A stretch of 64,000 nucleotides of DNA from Oegoconia quadripuncta (taxonomy: Eukaryota > Arthropoda > Insecta > Lepidoptera > Autostichidae): positions 27,701,578 to 27,765,577 of the forward strand of contig OX438744.1 in the NCBI GenBank assembly GCA_949316235.1, in the 5' to 3' direction. Shown in pieces: positions 31,150 to 42,700 of this stretch. The position numbers and the translations under genes were made by a program. The first letter of the stretch is position 1; each line of letters begins with the position of its first letter. The notes below the pieces were generated by a model. That model had not been told where the DNA came from. It saw nothing but the letters and a program-made list of their open reading frames with translations, and ran no database searches.

Positions 31150-31350
31150 CTATAAAACAAAAACTTATTTAGAAAGCATATTATAAAATATCAGACTATT
31201 TCGACGATAATCCTCCACATCATAACCAATTCGTTCGCATAGCAGGCTATTTCACAAGTAATGAAGTATAGTAATGAAATAAATTGTACCATAAGTAATA
31301 TAAAAGAGCAACCCTTCGAGTTTCGTGCTTGCTCTTCGCATATCAAGTTA
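31150..31350 (+). mobile_element. LINE 3' fragment
   Basis: Contains AGAAAGCATATTATAAAATA (RKAYYKI) and the CGCATAGCAGGCTATTTCAC motif shared with 49,500-49,740. 5'-truncated. Confidence 0.6.
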
Positions 31351-31493
31351 ACATTGCATTTTAAACAAGTAACATAAGAACTGATTATACAAAAGATTTT
31401 TTTATGTTTATTTTGCTACATTCAACCGTATTTCGAATGCAATAGCTATCAAAGTTAATAAAAAATTTGATCCGACTTTTGAAACTGAGAAAC

Positions 31494-31823
31494 CGCCTTC
31501 GTGGCTCAATGTAAACAGCATTGGGTTTACGATTCGGAGATCGCGGGTTCGATCCCCAGTGGGGTACATGTTTAAGTACTCAGTTTGGTTGGTGGTAAGG
31601 CATTTTAAATGTCCGCCTGGCTAGCTACCACCATCTTATCTAAATCTGCCACCAAGCCGCAATGTTAATGACATTGTTGTGTTCCGGTTGTCAGAGATAA
31701 GATAGCCAGTCCCCCAAATGTGTTGGGGTTTCCGGGTCAGTACCGTTCCACCTTTGACTTCATCTTCACTTATCATCAGGTGTGCTTGAGGTCAAGTACG
31801 AAACCGTCGTGCATAAAAAAAAA
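31494..31823 (+). repeat. SINE-A in the 3' flank of gene C
   Basis: Starts GCCTTCGTGGCTCAATGTAA, has GGGTTCGATCCCCAGTGGGG, ends CGTCGTGCAT plus A9. The equivalent flank of gene B lacks it (see findings). Confidence 0.88.
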
Positions 31824-32124
31824 GAAAAAAGTAAAAATTTTGCATTGGACTACCCAATACCAATGCCACATTTATCCTCATTTTCTCAATTCAAAAAGAA
31901 CTACCTCATACACGCAATCGCATAAAGATTTTGATTAACACATATCTTTATCTCATAATAAATACGGCTGAACTGAGGTTGTAAGGAAAATCCATCTACC
32001 AACTCCGATCTATAACTGTGATGGAATAATACAGGCATTGAATTTCTTTGTCTGCAAACTTTGTTTAATAATTAGGAAGCAGATCGTCATCTTACCGCAT
32101 GGACTCACTTAATAGAGATACAAT

Positions 32125-35100
32125 TCATTTGATCTCGTTCTGTTGTAAATTATTATCTATAATTCGTTGTAACATTATCAAATTTACTTCCTCACCGTAT
32201 CCCTTAAACGTATCATCGTTCCTGAACCTCCCATGGTTAAAGTACTCTTCGATCTCCTGTAACGTTCTATCTTTGGTCTCTGGCAATATGAAGTACAGTA
32301 CCAGAAGGACAATTCCTGTGATTATACCAAGCACAGCAAAAGTACCATGTACTTTCAAATCAGCTAGTAAAAATGGTGATATCTTCAGCGCAATCATTAA
32401 GGAAGAAGATAGTGCAAGACCTGACACAGCAGAACCAGCTCCTCTGTGAGCCAAAGGTAACACTTCGCCTAGGAAAGCGTAAGGTATTGGGGTACAACCT
32501 AAATTTATTAATATAAAGTAGACTATGAACATAGCTAATGGAATATATGATCGGTCTTTAGAAACCACGTCTCTTGATACCAGAAATAGATAAATGCAAG
32601 CACTTGCAAGCACCGCTAAGGCTGCTATACCTGTACTGAACAATAGAGTTCGTCTCTTCATCAATTTCACTAGCACTGATGAGAAGGTAGCACTAGCTGT
32701 AATTGTGATGTCCAGAGCCAGAGTGTAGTAAAAGGACTGAGATTTATTTCCTGTTATTTCATCTATTATGTCCGTAGCAAATGCTGGGAATATATGTCTT
32801 CCACTTGATTCCAACAGGACAGCCCCGAATAATATTATAGCGATCGGTTTAACAAAGTCTCTTCTAGTAAATTTCTTGAAGAAATCCCTAACTTTATCCA
32901 ATAAGCTCGGTTCTTCGCTATGTGCGAATAGTTCCTTCTGTGTTTTGATTAGTTTTTCCAGCTCTTTTGTGGATTTCTCATTCTTTCCGCGAAGCCAATA
33001 GAAGGCCTTTTCGCATTTTTCAAACTGCTGCCTTGTCGCCAGCCATGACGGGCTTTCAGGCCATGTGCAGATTATACCCAACGCCAAGATGTGAGGTACA
33101 AGAGCAAACAACGCTACTATTCTCCAATGGAAAAAGTTTGCTAAGATATGGACGATCATATTTCCAAAACACACTGCAGCTGTTTTCAAATTCAGGAACA
33201 TTCCTCTGTGTTTTGGGCTCGTATACTCTCCGATAACGATAGCTCCTAATGTGACGGTGGCACCAGCTGTTATACCCCCCAGGACCCTTCCAGTCATCAG
33301 AGTGGAGATGTTTGGAGCGAAGTAGATGCACAACCAACCAATTGTACCTGGTAAGATAACTAAGACGTGGGAAATCTTCCGACCAAACCACTCCATGAGG
33401 AAGGATGAGATTATGAAGCCCGCGATAGCTGAGAGGCCAACGGAAGATGCTGAAAGTTATATACAAAGTTATTACAAGAAACTACAATAGCAATAGAAAC
33501 AGGATCGCAAGATCGCAACCTCTCCGCACAGTTCGTAAGAATAAATGAACTTACCTAACCATGAAGCGATCGTGGGGTCGGTTTGTATTGGGGAGTCAGG
33601 GGCCCGGAGACCAGGCAGCAGACTCGAGGGGTAGCTTAGGACCATGCCCTGCCCCAGCATATTCAGGAGGACTCCTGATATTGTCCATGACTGTACATCA
33701 AGAAAATGTGGCTATAGTTTCCAATAGATATCAGTAATTTAAGCTAACAAGTCGATGTCTTTATGTTGGTAAATTGTTTGCACGAGTTTTTTTTTATTCA
33801 AATCAAATCAAAATATTTTATTTCATACGATAAAATTGACACTTGAAAACGTCACTATTAATATTAATATTACATTTAAAACGGCTCATTCACTAAGCTG
33901 ACTCCCCAGAGAAGAACGAGCAAGAAACTCTAAGGTTGCTCTTTTAAACAGATTATGGGTTACAATTTGTGAATTGATAATTATATGAATAATAAGACAG
34001 CTAGGTCCACGCTTGCTTATCATTCAAATAGTCAGTGATTGTATAATAGCCTTTTGCTAATAATTTCTGTTTTAAGATTGCTTTCAATTTATTTAAAGGC
34101 AAATTTTGAATGTCTACTGGAACCTTATTATAAAGGCGTATACCTTGCCCTTTGAAGGATTTACTAACTTTGTGAAGTCGGCTAAGATAAACAGATAACT
34201 GGTTCTTATTCCTTGTATTAACATTGAGCCTATCACTATTTTTAGTGAATAAGGTTATATTATTTTTTTTTTTGCATTCTATTCTAGTATAATATTGTGT
34301 TAGTATTCCAATTTTCTTGGCACAGTTATTTAAAAAAAATAGAAATTAAGCTGAATATTACGTACAAATATATTAATTGTTTAAAAAATATATCAATGAT
34401 TGTACACTTTATCGCATAAAATTTAAGAAAACACTTGTTACACAATGTCTAAAGTAAAAGGAACAAGAATTCTTCCTTAAGAATATACACAGAGAAATTA
34501 TTTATACAGGTTTGGCGGCAGATTTGGATAAGATGGTGGTAGCTAGCCAGGCGGACATTTAAAATACCCTACCACGAACCAAACCGAGTACTAAGTATGT
34601 ACCCCGCTGGGGATCGAACCCGCGACCTCCGAATCGTAAACCCAATGTTGTTTTACATTGAGCCAGGGAGGTGGCTTCTTTATATTTTCTAAAAATAGTT
34701 TATTGAGTTGTGATGTTTGCGCTCGGTCAAATTTTTCATAAATGTAAAGAAGTTATTGGTCGATTTTTTTGAAAATAGTTACAGGAGTTCTAAGTACTTA
34801 TACTCTCTGACGCAACGAAAATGACAATGATAATTTTAATCATAATATTGTCTATGTTTTATTACTAAATATCAATATTATATCTAAAGCAAGCTACCGA
34901 TTTATTAGATTTTTTTTTAATTTTATTACTGACAGGTACTCTATCCATGTGCAAAAAATCACGGCCTTTATAATTTAGGAAGTTAAAAGTGTATCCTTAC
35001 TGACTACGGACTAATAGTCGAATTCGGTCAAAAAACATTCGATTACCCATACAAAGTAATCCATTCTGAAACCGCCTTTAGTATGGAAATCCGACAATTT

Positions 35101-35663
35101 TCGGCTGAATTCGGTTATGGTTCATAGTGGAAAGTTGTTCGTAATCAGGAGTGGAATCACCAGTGAACAGTGATTACACGAATTACACCCTGTATAATTT
35201 ACAAATAAGCTTTTAAGAAGATTACTATAATAGCTTACCTTAGCTTTAGGAGAATGCATGTGGCAGAGATGAGAATGCTAAGATGGATGTGTGGTGTGAC
35301 TAGAATGGATAAGATCAGAAATGAGTATATCAGAGGAAGTCTAAAAGTTACGCCAATAACAGAAAAGCTGAGGAGTAATAGGTTAGCATGGTTTGGGCAC
35401 ATTATGAGGAGGGATGAAAGACACGTAACAAGACGAGTGTTAAGTATGAATGTGGAGGGATACAGAGGTTGAGGAAGACCAAAGAAGGTGTGGGTAGACT
35501 GCGTGAGGAATGATATATGTGTGAAAGGGGTGAGTACGGAGATGACGGCTGATAGAGAAGAGTGGAAGAGGATGACATGATGTGCCGACCCCACCTAGAG
35601 TGGGATAAGAGCAGGACAATGATGACTATAATAGCTTACCTGTTTAACCAGAGGCGATACCAT
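32125..35663 (-). CDS. Tret1-like: Tret1-like MFS sugar transporter, gene C
   Basis: Exons: 35640-35663 (MVSPLVKQ, donor CAG|GTAAGC), 33555-33690 (136 bp, acceptor TACAG, donor TAG|GTAAG), 32125-33449 (acceptor TTTCAG, stop TGA). Predicted 494 aa. Exon 2 encodes [20 protein letters not shown] and [15 protein letters not shown]. Motifs: [23 protein letters not shown] (184-190), PETKDRT. TM7 [12 protein letters not shown] (266-277); TM10 CTPIPY. Exon 3 is the same length as in gene B and nearly 90% alike, and the 3' flanks are also homologous, so the unit duplicated as genomic DNA. Exon 1 instead resembles that of gene E (MVSPFLKQ), not gene B (MPKPERILPSPFAKQ). Intron 1 contains a LINE; intron 2 is 105 bp. 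A membrane carrier with unproven substrate. Confidence 0.9.
33795..34270 (-). mobile_element. LINE 3' fragment in gene C intron 1
   Basis: Tail TCAAATCAAATCAAAATATT at the left; the minus strand keeps [24 protein letters not shown] and [24 protein letters not shown] sequence. Close to 8,066-8,455. Confidence 0.7.
34512..34674 (-). repeat. SINE-A, 3'-truncated
   Basis: The plus strand runs from GGCGGCAGATTTGGATAAGA to GGGGATCGAACCCGCGACCT and TTGAGCCAGGGAGGTGG: head and first half of SINE-A in reverse. The poly-A half is missing. Confidence 0.8.
35003..35203. mobile_element. partial copy of the CAGGGTGAA MITE
   Basis: Matches the 15,977-16,542 element (TACCCATACAAAGTAATCCA, TTTTCGGCTGAATTCGG) and ends TTACACGAATTACACCCTGT followed by ATA. 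Left terminus missing. Confidence 0.65.
35236..35625 (+). mobile_element. LINE C-terminal fragment
   Basis: Reads [34 protein letters not shown] and, after one stop, [14 protein letters not shown]. This is the CCHC-less C-terminal region common to many insect non-LTR elements. Ends TAAGAGCAGGACAATGATGA. It lies in gene C's upstream exon 1/intron boundary zone, on the opposite strand. Confidence 0.75.
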
Positions 35664-35959
35664 GTTTTAAGTTAAAAAACACATCATAACAATTCGACAT
35701 GTACTAACTCACTATAAACTAAATCGTGTCAATGGAAAGTTATCATATCAATAATCGGTCATTGTAATCAATTGTATTCTTATCCAAAGATTGCAATACA
35801 CAAATAATTTATTCGTCGATATTTTGAAGCACATTGTACACATCGATTTTATTACAATTATCGTAAAACACAGACTAACACAACATAGGATTAAGTTAAT
35901 TGATTAATTTATTTACTTTTTGGAAGATTTACAGACTATAAAAACGATAGACAAATATT

Positions 35960-36930
35960 TAAGTATGATTTATGGTTGGACATGTGGAGAGGATGAATTA
36001 AAGAAGACCTAAAAAGCGATATATGAACCGAATGTGGATGCTAGTGTTGGTAGGGGAAGACCACGGCGAAGTAGGTACCATGATTTTAAGTAAGTGTGTA
36101 TATTTAAGACAAGAGGTACCTACGACTATACAGGCCCAACGTCGTGAGATAGGTCAATCGACGGATCCAACTCGGATAGGCAGCGTTCTGGAAACTGAGC
36201 AAAGTTTTTTTGTCCAAAATACCTCTGGGCCTAAGACGAAAGTCCGTTACCAGTGATGACTTATGGCACTGAAACGTGGTCTCTCACTATGGGCCTCACA
36301 AGAAAGCTCAAGGCCACGCAACGAGCTATGGAGAGGGAGATGCTCGGTGTTACGCTATGATCGAATTAGAAATGAAGAAGAATGAAGAAAGTCACTGACA
36401 TAGCCCAGCGGCTTAGCAAGTTGAAGCGGCAGTGGGCAGTGTCAGGCCGAGAGGTTGACACCCCCCGGAGCGACCGGGGGGATGTCGTCGCATCGGGCCC
36501 TGCCGCGCTTCATACCGCTCGCTGATCGCGGTGTGAGGCACGACAGCGCCCCCTACGGAGGATGCGCTAGACACCCTCCGGGAATGGGTCCCTTGTGAGA
36601 CGGGGCGGGGCGGTGGGGGGCCTGGAGCCGCTTATGCGTTCCCAGATCCTCCCTATTGCCGAAGAAGGTCGCCGCGGGGTTTTAGTGGGTATCCCTCCCG
36701 ATGGGGAGGGGAGTCCCACATAACCGTCTCGCCGTCCCCCAGGCGAGCGGTACGCGTAATGCGTTTCCCCGAGTCAAAAAAATAAAAAAAGGATGTCCAT
36801 TCACAAGGTGTACGGATGCCTGATAAAGGTCGCGGGAAGTCACTGGATGCGGGCTTCTTTGGAATGCTATGGGGGAGACCTATGTTCAGCAGTGGATGTC
36901 CTGGGGCTGACATGATGATGATGATGCTGA
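35960..36930 (+). mobile_element. RTE-like LINE fragments, interrupted
   Basis: 35,960-36,110 keeps RPKKRY and NVDASVGRGRPRR-like words. 36,240-36,430 reads MTYGTETWSLTMGLTRKLKA and TDIAQRLSKLKRQWA. The 3' end resumes at about 36,815 (DKGRGKSLDAGFFGML-like, then GGAGACCTATGTTCAGCAGT) and ends in (GATGAT). The gap, 36,441-36,800, is a GC-rich insert. Confidence 0.7.
36441..36800 (+). mobile_element. GC-rich insert, possibly R1-clade LINE 3' UTR
   Basis: A strongly GC-rich stretch (CCCCCCGGAGCGACCGGGGG, CTCCCGATGGGGAGGGGAGT) ending AAAAAAATAAAAAAAGG. The composition and poly-A end suggest a retrotransposon 3' end from a GC-rich family. Contains the hairpin CCCCGGAGCGACCGGGG. No coding frame that I recognise. 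Confidence 0.5.
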
Positions 36931-36964
36931 ATTGAAATTAACTTGACTCCACCGCAAGAAAGAC

Positions 36965-37320
36965 TTACCTGCCCGGTCCCTCCGGCTCTTTCCACTCGCG
37001 CCCGCGACGCCTCACTACGGACAGCAAACACTGGTAACCACAAGCACTCACTTCAACTCGTTTTGTTGTTTTCTTGTGTTATTGCTATTATTTTAATGTC
37101 TTTTAATCACTGTGAGTAGCAACGGTTGTCGAACAGTTTTGAATGACGCGACAGGACGAAATTTATTCTAAATTATGCTATAAATTATTAATTTTGTCAT
37201 GATAAATTTTGAAAATGTGTATTAATTGTAAGAAAGAATATCTAAATAGATGGATGAAAATAAGATGGATGTATAATTTTATTTGTTGATTTTCGAACCC
37301 TCGAGCTTTTCTTCTTACAA
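36965..37320 (-). repeat. duplicated block, inverted copy with splice-donor-like end
   Basis: Reverse complement of 18,190-18,600. Read on the minus strand it ends GGGACCGGGCAG|GTAAGTC, a perfect donor consensus, 1.3 kb upstream of gene C exon 1. It could be a non-coding first exon of gene C or just a repeat. Confidence 0.4.
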
Positions 37321-37485
37321 TGCCCTCTGTATTTGACAGTAAAAGTTATTTGCATTTGTATTTTTCTTTTCACACGGCGAGCATGTTCTGCAGGGTTGGT
37401 TGACGTTTTCATAAGGTAACCTGCACCAGCCTGCAGAGAGGCTCATCCCACATTTTCTGTGACGAAGGAACAGTCGGTTTGTATT

Positions 37486-37715
37486 GTGACGACCGGTTGG
37501 TGTAGTGGATAGTGACCCTGTCAGCGAACCCAACGGTTGTGGGTTCGAATCCCGCGAGGGGTAAATGTTTGTGTGGTGAATACGAACATTTATTCCCAAG
37601 TCATGGATGTTTATATAAACATTTATGTATGTTTATCCGTTATCTAATATCCATAGCACAAGCATCGCTTAGTTTGGGACTAGATGATTGGTGTAAGTGT
37701 CCGAAATATTTATTT
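37486..37715 (+). repeat. SINE-B
   Basis: Head GACGACCGGTTGGTGTAGTG with an intact B-box GGGTTCGAATCCC, GGTGAATACGAACATTTATT, and 3' GACTAGATGATTGGTG. This subtype has GACCCTGTCAGCGAACCC in the head. Confidence 0.85.
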
Positions 37716-37904
37716 ATTTATATTATTATTTATTTGTAACTTATTCTGCTTTCGTAAACATTTAATATGTCATTTGTGTGTCAAATAAACGTTTTCTATT
37801 CTATTTGTATTTGAAAAAAAAAAATGAGTACCTACGCTGCGAGACTTTTCGACATTTCGGAATTCTTAGCCCTAGATGCTACTATAACCCTAAAGTCATT
37901 TTGA

Positions 37905-38310
37905 ATTTAGAAGCTAATCGTGTGTAAAGTTTGTCTATTTTGATGGTTCCCAGTCCACTCAGTAACTTTAATGCCCCACCGTCCATACGGGCCATTGACA
38001 CTTTTCGAATAAGAAGACATTTCGCCATAATGTATTGGCGACTTGTCTACACTTGAAATAGTCCATAGTTGTACATTCGCACCTTGGTACCCATACACAT
38101 GCAAATTCAATATAATAAATATCTTTGCATAACAGCGTCATCTAATTCCACACTAAACTACTAGGCTTATATTACCAGGAAACGAAGTGCTGGAATAATA
38201 TACCAATTAAGGCATATCGGAACATTAGGCGTGTTCAAAAAACACCTTAGGGCACATTTAAAGGAAAAACAAAAAATTGGAATTCCAAAGCGTTACCTGT
38301 AGTGGAACTT
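37905..38310 (-). mobile_element. cluster of small retroelement fragments
   Basis: 37,910-38,110 (minus) reads VNGPYGRWGIKVTEW, an RTE-like piece. 38,118-38,172 is a SINE-B 3' scrap (minus). 38,180-38,310 (plus) reads KCWNNIPIKAYRNIRRVQK, an RT C-terminus. 38,311-38,690 is AT-rich and ends in (ATCT)n. Confidence 0.5.
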
Positions 38311-38894
38311 CCTATGCACTTCCCTTTTTCCTTTTGTTACATCATTATCATTCATTTAACTTGTTATCATAATTACTACTCAACACTAGCTGTATCAACA
38401 ACGGACACTTTTCACTCACGATTGACCACAAATGTTCACGCAGACGGGAACATGCGCGTACTTTTATGCACTCGTACTTGTAGGGGTTGTAACTGAAAAC
38501 CAGTGTTTCGCTCTTTGAGTGATGTGCCACACTGAGTTATAACACATTTGTGCTACTGCGGCACACACTCGCTCTTTGTATTTTCTATTCTTTACTTTTA
38601 TTTGAAAGTATATTTATTTGTAATTTAAAAATTGTGTAGTTGTGTGAACGCAGTGGCGTAAATAAATGATTAATCTATCTATCTTATCTATCTATTATGT
38701 ATTTGGTGCTAGGTTAAACTCACCATAATTCAAATACTCTCCTAGCGATTGGAGGATGTTGCATAAGAGTGTTTTTGCACTTAGGTAGATTTTAGGCGTC
38801 TTTTTAAATAGACAAACATTACAGAAACACACAATAATATTCGACCACACAATTATTTTGATTGATGTCATAGTTTTCGAAATGTAGCCTTCAT

Positions 38895-39004
38895 CAGCAT
38901 CATTATCATCAGCCCGTAAACATCCCACTGCAGGGATATAGGTCTTCCCTCGTATATGAGGGAGTATGGGCCATAGTCCGCCACGCTGGCCCTATGTGGG
39001 TTGG
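38895..39004 (-). repeat. SINE-C 3' fragment
   Basis: CAGCCCGTAAACATCCCACT, CTTCCCTCGTATATGAGGGA and GGCCATAGTCCGCCACGCTG in reverse orientation. Confidence 0.75.
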
Positions 39005-39134
39005 TGACATACCTTTGGATTTTATTTCTCACGCATGGAGGTTTCCTCCCGATAAAGCCTTATTTCACGGGATTTCAAAATATAAGTACAATTTAGAATA
39101 GAGTTGTATGTATGTCTGTACCACAAATGGGCTC

Positions 39135-39300
39135 TTACTATCATTATCATTAGGAGCCCATACTGTCCCACTGCTGAGCAAAGGCCTCCCTCCTCTCTCC
39201 ACGCCTCTCTGTTCCAGGCTTCCTCTGCCAACATGTCGAGGAACTTATCTAGCTCGTCACGCCTCGGACTTAGGAGGGCACATACTTCAAACCTTAAACA
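39135..39300 (-). repeat. unclassified retroelement 3' end
   Basis: The minus strand ends GGCCTTTGCTCAGCAGTGGG then ATGATAATGATA, the same kind of CAGCAGTGGG(A/G)C plus GATGAT tail as RTE-like elements here. Confidence 0.5.
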
Positions 39301-39330
39301 TTTCTATTGTAACGTAAGATACATGATAAT

Positions 39331-39622
39331 TTTTTTTTATGCATGACGGGTTCGTACTTGACCTCAATCACACCTGATGTTAAGTGAAGATGAGGCCGAA
39401 GGTGGTAGCGTATTGTCCCGGAAACCCCATCTTATTTGAGAGACTGCTATTAACATTGCTGTTTGGCGGTAGATTTAGATAAGATGGTGGTAGCTAGCCA
39501 AGCGGACATTTAATATGCCCTACGACCAACCAAACAGAGTACTAAATATGGACCCCGCTGGGGAACGAACCCGCGACCTCCGAAACGTAAACCCAATGTT
39601 GTTTACATTGAGCCACGGAGGC
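39331..39622 (-). repeat. SINE-A, full length
   Basis: Poly-T start, TGCATGACGGGTTCGTACTT, body with CCCCATCTTATTTG subfamily variant, and head ending GAGCCACGGAGGC. Confidence 0.87.
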
Positions 39623-39649
39623 GATTATACTCTATAGTCAGAGTGGCCC

Positions 39650-40080
39650 AGGTATGAGTAGATGTCAGCACTCTGGATACTTCTACCAAATTCGACGTCA
39701 GCTCTTTAAAGTGCTGATGCTCCTCCGTGATATGTTGTGTGGTTTCGGCACTCAAATGGAATATAATCAACCAGTCCCTTCCCGTGGGTATCGTAAAAAA
39801 CGACTAAGGGACTTTCCACCAAAAAATATCTATAGATTTGCACGTTTCAACGGCGATGGGCTCACCCCCTGTCACGTGTGTATTTCTGTACATGTCTTAA
39901 GGTGGACCGTGGATGTTGTTTCAACCATTAAACTTTTAATGTTTGGAAAACCTAAACATTATTGTTTGGGATATCTCTGACCACCCCATTTGGACTAAAG
40001 GTTGTGATGAGTATGTATGCGCCTCCGGTCTCCACGACCCAATGGTTTCTCTCTACCCCAAAGGGCACATAAAATTTCAC
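39650..40080 (+). mobile_element. probable LINE fragment
   Basis: Contains CCCTTCCCGTGGGTATCGTA and CGACTAAGGGA, common in lepidopteran retroelement ends, and CCGGTCTCCACGACCCAATG, related to 43,880-43,985. Confidence 0.4.
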
Positions 40081-40415
40081 TGTTCACATAAACTTTAGAA
40101 AAATAATATACTTACATACTTCGCTCTCCCAGTCTAATTAAACAATGTTGACTGATTTTTCATTCGTCTATTATTCATCATTATTCACTTATCTTCTAAA
40201 TCAAACGTTGTCTTCTATCATTAATGCTGAGTACATTTGTAATTGGTAGACATATAAGAACTGTACCACAAACCATGTCACATCGAATTATAATATATGT
40301 ACTACTGTTAATGTACCTAAAGTAAATAAATAAATAAATAAGGGCAGAAATTCGTAGCCCTGTCCTGTTAAAAGTCTGTCTGAATTCTACAGACTTTGAA
40401 TTTACCAAAATAATT

Positions 40416-41428
40416 GTGTCGATTCTGCAGTGGCCTCTAAAACTTAAATTTGAATTTAGAGTGCTCTAAACTGATTTCCTATTCTACGTTCCATCTCTTT
40501 GAAGTTTACTCTAAAATAAATCAATTCAATTTAGGTTTTAGAGATTCCAAACCTATTCCAGAAAGCCATCTAAGACATATTATTAGCAAAATTTAGCCGG
40601 CATCTAAAATAATCACGTTTAAAATTAGAAAGTAGATTTTTGCAGATTTATTTATTTATTTACAGCCCATAAAGTGTGAACTTTATATAAAAGTCTTTTG
40701 TAGGAAAAGACTTTCCTAATCTGTTTTATTTTGAATTTAGGCCCGCGATGAAAAATAATGCCTAACCTAAAAATTTTTTAAATATTTTTTTTAAGGTATA
40801 GGTAGGACTTAAATCTAGTAACTATTAAATATCAATGGTATCATTGTATTGTAATCTCCATTTTTATTGTAATCTAATAAGTACCTAAAATTATTTTCAT
40901 AGACGAGAACTTTTTAAAAGAAAGTTGCCATTTTTTTTTTATATATGAGAGCGGCAAACGAGCATGCGGGTCACCTGATGGAAAGCAATCACCGCCGCCC
41001 ATGGACACCCGCAACACCAAAAGGGTCACAGATGCGTTGCCGGCTTTTGAGGAAGGTGTAGGATCGTTTCTTGAAGGTTCCAATGTCGTACCCGTTGCCT
41101 TTTTCCCATTATCGATGAAGAAACGTAATTAACCAAAGCCTGTACAAATAGGGAAATTTGGAGTCAAAAACAAAAGCCAATTTAAATCATATAATGCTGC
41201 ATCGGAATTCCATATAACAAACATTAAAAAAACCTGTTTTGAAGAAAAATATCTAATTTTGACTATGGCAATACAGTACATTAATTCAATTTAGGCGTCC
41301 CTATATGTCTAGACCATCTCTAAATTTAGCGATAGATGTATTTCAGAATAGCACATTTTAGGAAATGAATTAAAATTAGATATTTTTAGAATTAGATTAG
41401 TTTTGCGATCGCACGCCAGAATCGACAC
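40416..41428. mobile_element. non-autonomous element with GTGTCGATTCTG termini
   Basis: GTGTCGATTCTG at 40,416 is repeated inverted as CAGAATCGACAC at 41,417-41,428. The inside is rich in CTAAATT / AATTTAG words in both orientations. Another repeat (40,925-41,090) is nested. No coding frame. Confidence 0.55.
40925..41090 (-). repeat. repeat D (poly-T led, CACCTGATGG family)
   Basis: TTTTTTTTTTATATATGAGA, GCAAACGAGCATGCGGGTCA and GATGCGTTGCCGGC recur at 44,752-44,925 and 54,595-54,742. Orientation inferred from the poly-T. Confidence 0.8.
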
Positions 41429-42034
41429 CATTGTAGAATGTAATTTAAAACTCGTTAAAATATGCAAAGTAATCCATAAATTTGGTAACCAAATTACTGA
41501 TAGGTGGCATATTTTGAGATGACACGATTGTATGTACAGACATGGACAGCCTGAATATGTAAGGTCGGGATCTGACAAAACTGAATACCTATCATAAACC
41601 TCGCAATTATCCCAAATAGAGTGGTCAAAGACATTTTTTCTACTCCTCTACTTTAATCTGGCATTTATACAACCAAAAAGTCTAATATTAGTACAAATAT
41701 AATTTACTCTTTAAAAAAGTCTATGCTCTATGGCCCAAAAAAGCATTGTTTACACAGTGTTTACTGTACTGTTATGTCGCCAAAAGAGCCGATTGTTTGT
41801 TGGTGCCACAGATAACTATATATACAGTTAGGTATGGTTAGGTTCATAAATACGTAGTGCTTACTATAGTACATACTTATTACTTCCGTGTTTAAATCAA
41901 AATAAACATCTTAATGTCAACTTAAAAAAATTTGATGCTGGCAGATATATTCTGTAATATTCAGATGTCCCACGTTGGCTGTATGGGCCGTGTATCCTTA
42001 TACTCACCAAAGAAAATTATACATTTCCCGCCAC

Positions 42035-42430
42035 TTTCCGGCGCGTTCATCTAAATCTAAGCGGAGATCTGAAAATTTTTGTTTTTTATTTAACAACAGT
42101 TAAAAGTATAAAATAAAAAGTAAAAATGGATGACGAACTATTAAATTCTACACCGGAAGAAATTTCAACGGTAGCTCAATAAGTTACAGAAAATTTGCTA
42201 CCAACGAAATCGGGAAGCCTATATTTCTTTAATTTATAATTACCTAGTCGTAGAAAAAGTATTTCGCCTGCGGCTCACATCGCAACCCACGCCACTCACG
42301 TTTTTTTGTTTAGCAAATGATGGAAACCTATTTAAAAAAATGTACTGTTACGGGTTTCTTGTTGACTTTCAAGTGATATTCTGTGATATTTATGTATCCT
42401 ATATTGAATAAAATATTTTTGACTTTTGAC
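42035..42430 (+). mobile_element. relic with MDDE-start frame, possibly Crypton-like
   Basis: ATG at 42,126 opens MDDELLNSTPEEISTVAQ, then a stop and VTENLLPTKSGSLYF. Sequence of this style begins some insect tyrosine-recombinase (Crypton-like) proteins, but that is from memory. A poly-A-signal-like end (ATTGAATAAAATATTTTTGA) follows 300 bp later, as in an internally deleted element. Confidence 0.3.
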
Positions 42431-42537
42431 TAAGCGCGATTTCAGTGTTATAATAAACTCTTTACCTTCGTATTTTTTTATTATAAATCCTTTTATGTAT
42501 GGTCGCTGCACGTGTCTGTACAGCTGTATCTGCGTTT

Positions 42538-42577
42538 AATATACGTATTGATCGCTTAACAATAAACTTCTATCAGT
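42538..42577 (+). promoter_or_regulatory. candidate core promoter of gene D
   Basis: TAATATA (42,538) lies about 35 bases before TATCAGTACT with the initiator TCAGT (42,573-42,577), about 125 bases upstream of the ATG. Confidence 0.35.
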
Positions 42578-42700
42578 ACTAATCACACATACCTACTTGG
42601 AATTACTGTTGTATTATACATGTAAAAAAATAGTTTTTTGTTTTACGTGTAGACGGAGGTTGTATATTTGGGTAAAATAAAAATTTTAAATAAAAGAAAA

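Noticed and set aside
32099..32449. Plus-strand 116-codon frame
   Set aside because: Antisense shadow of the gene C exon 3 C-terminus; the same shadow appears opposite gene B.
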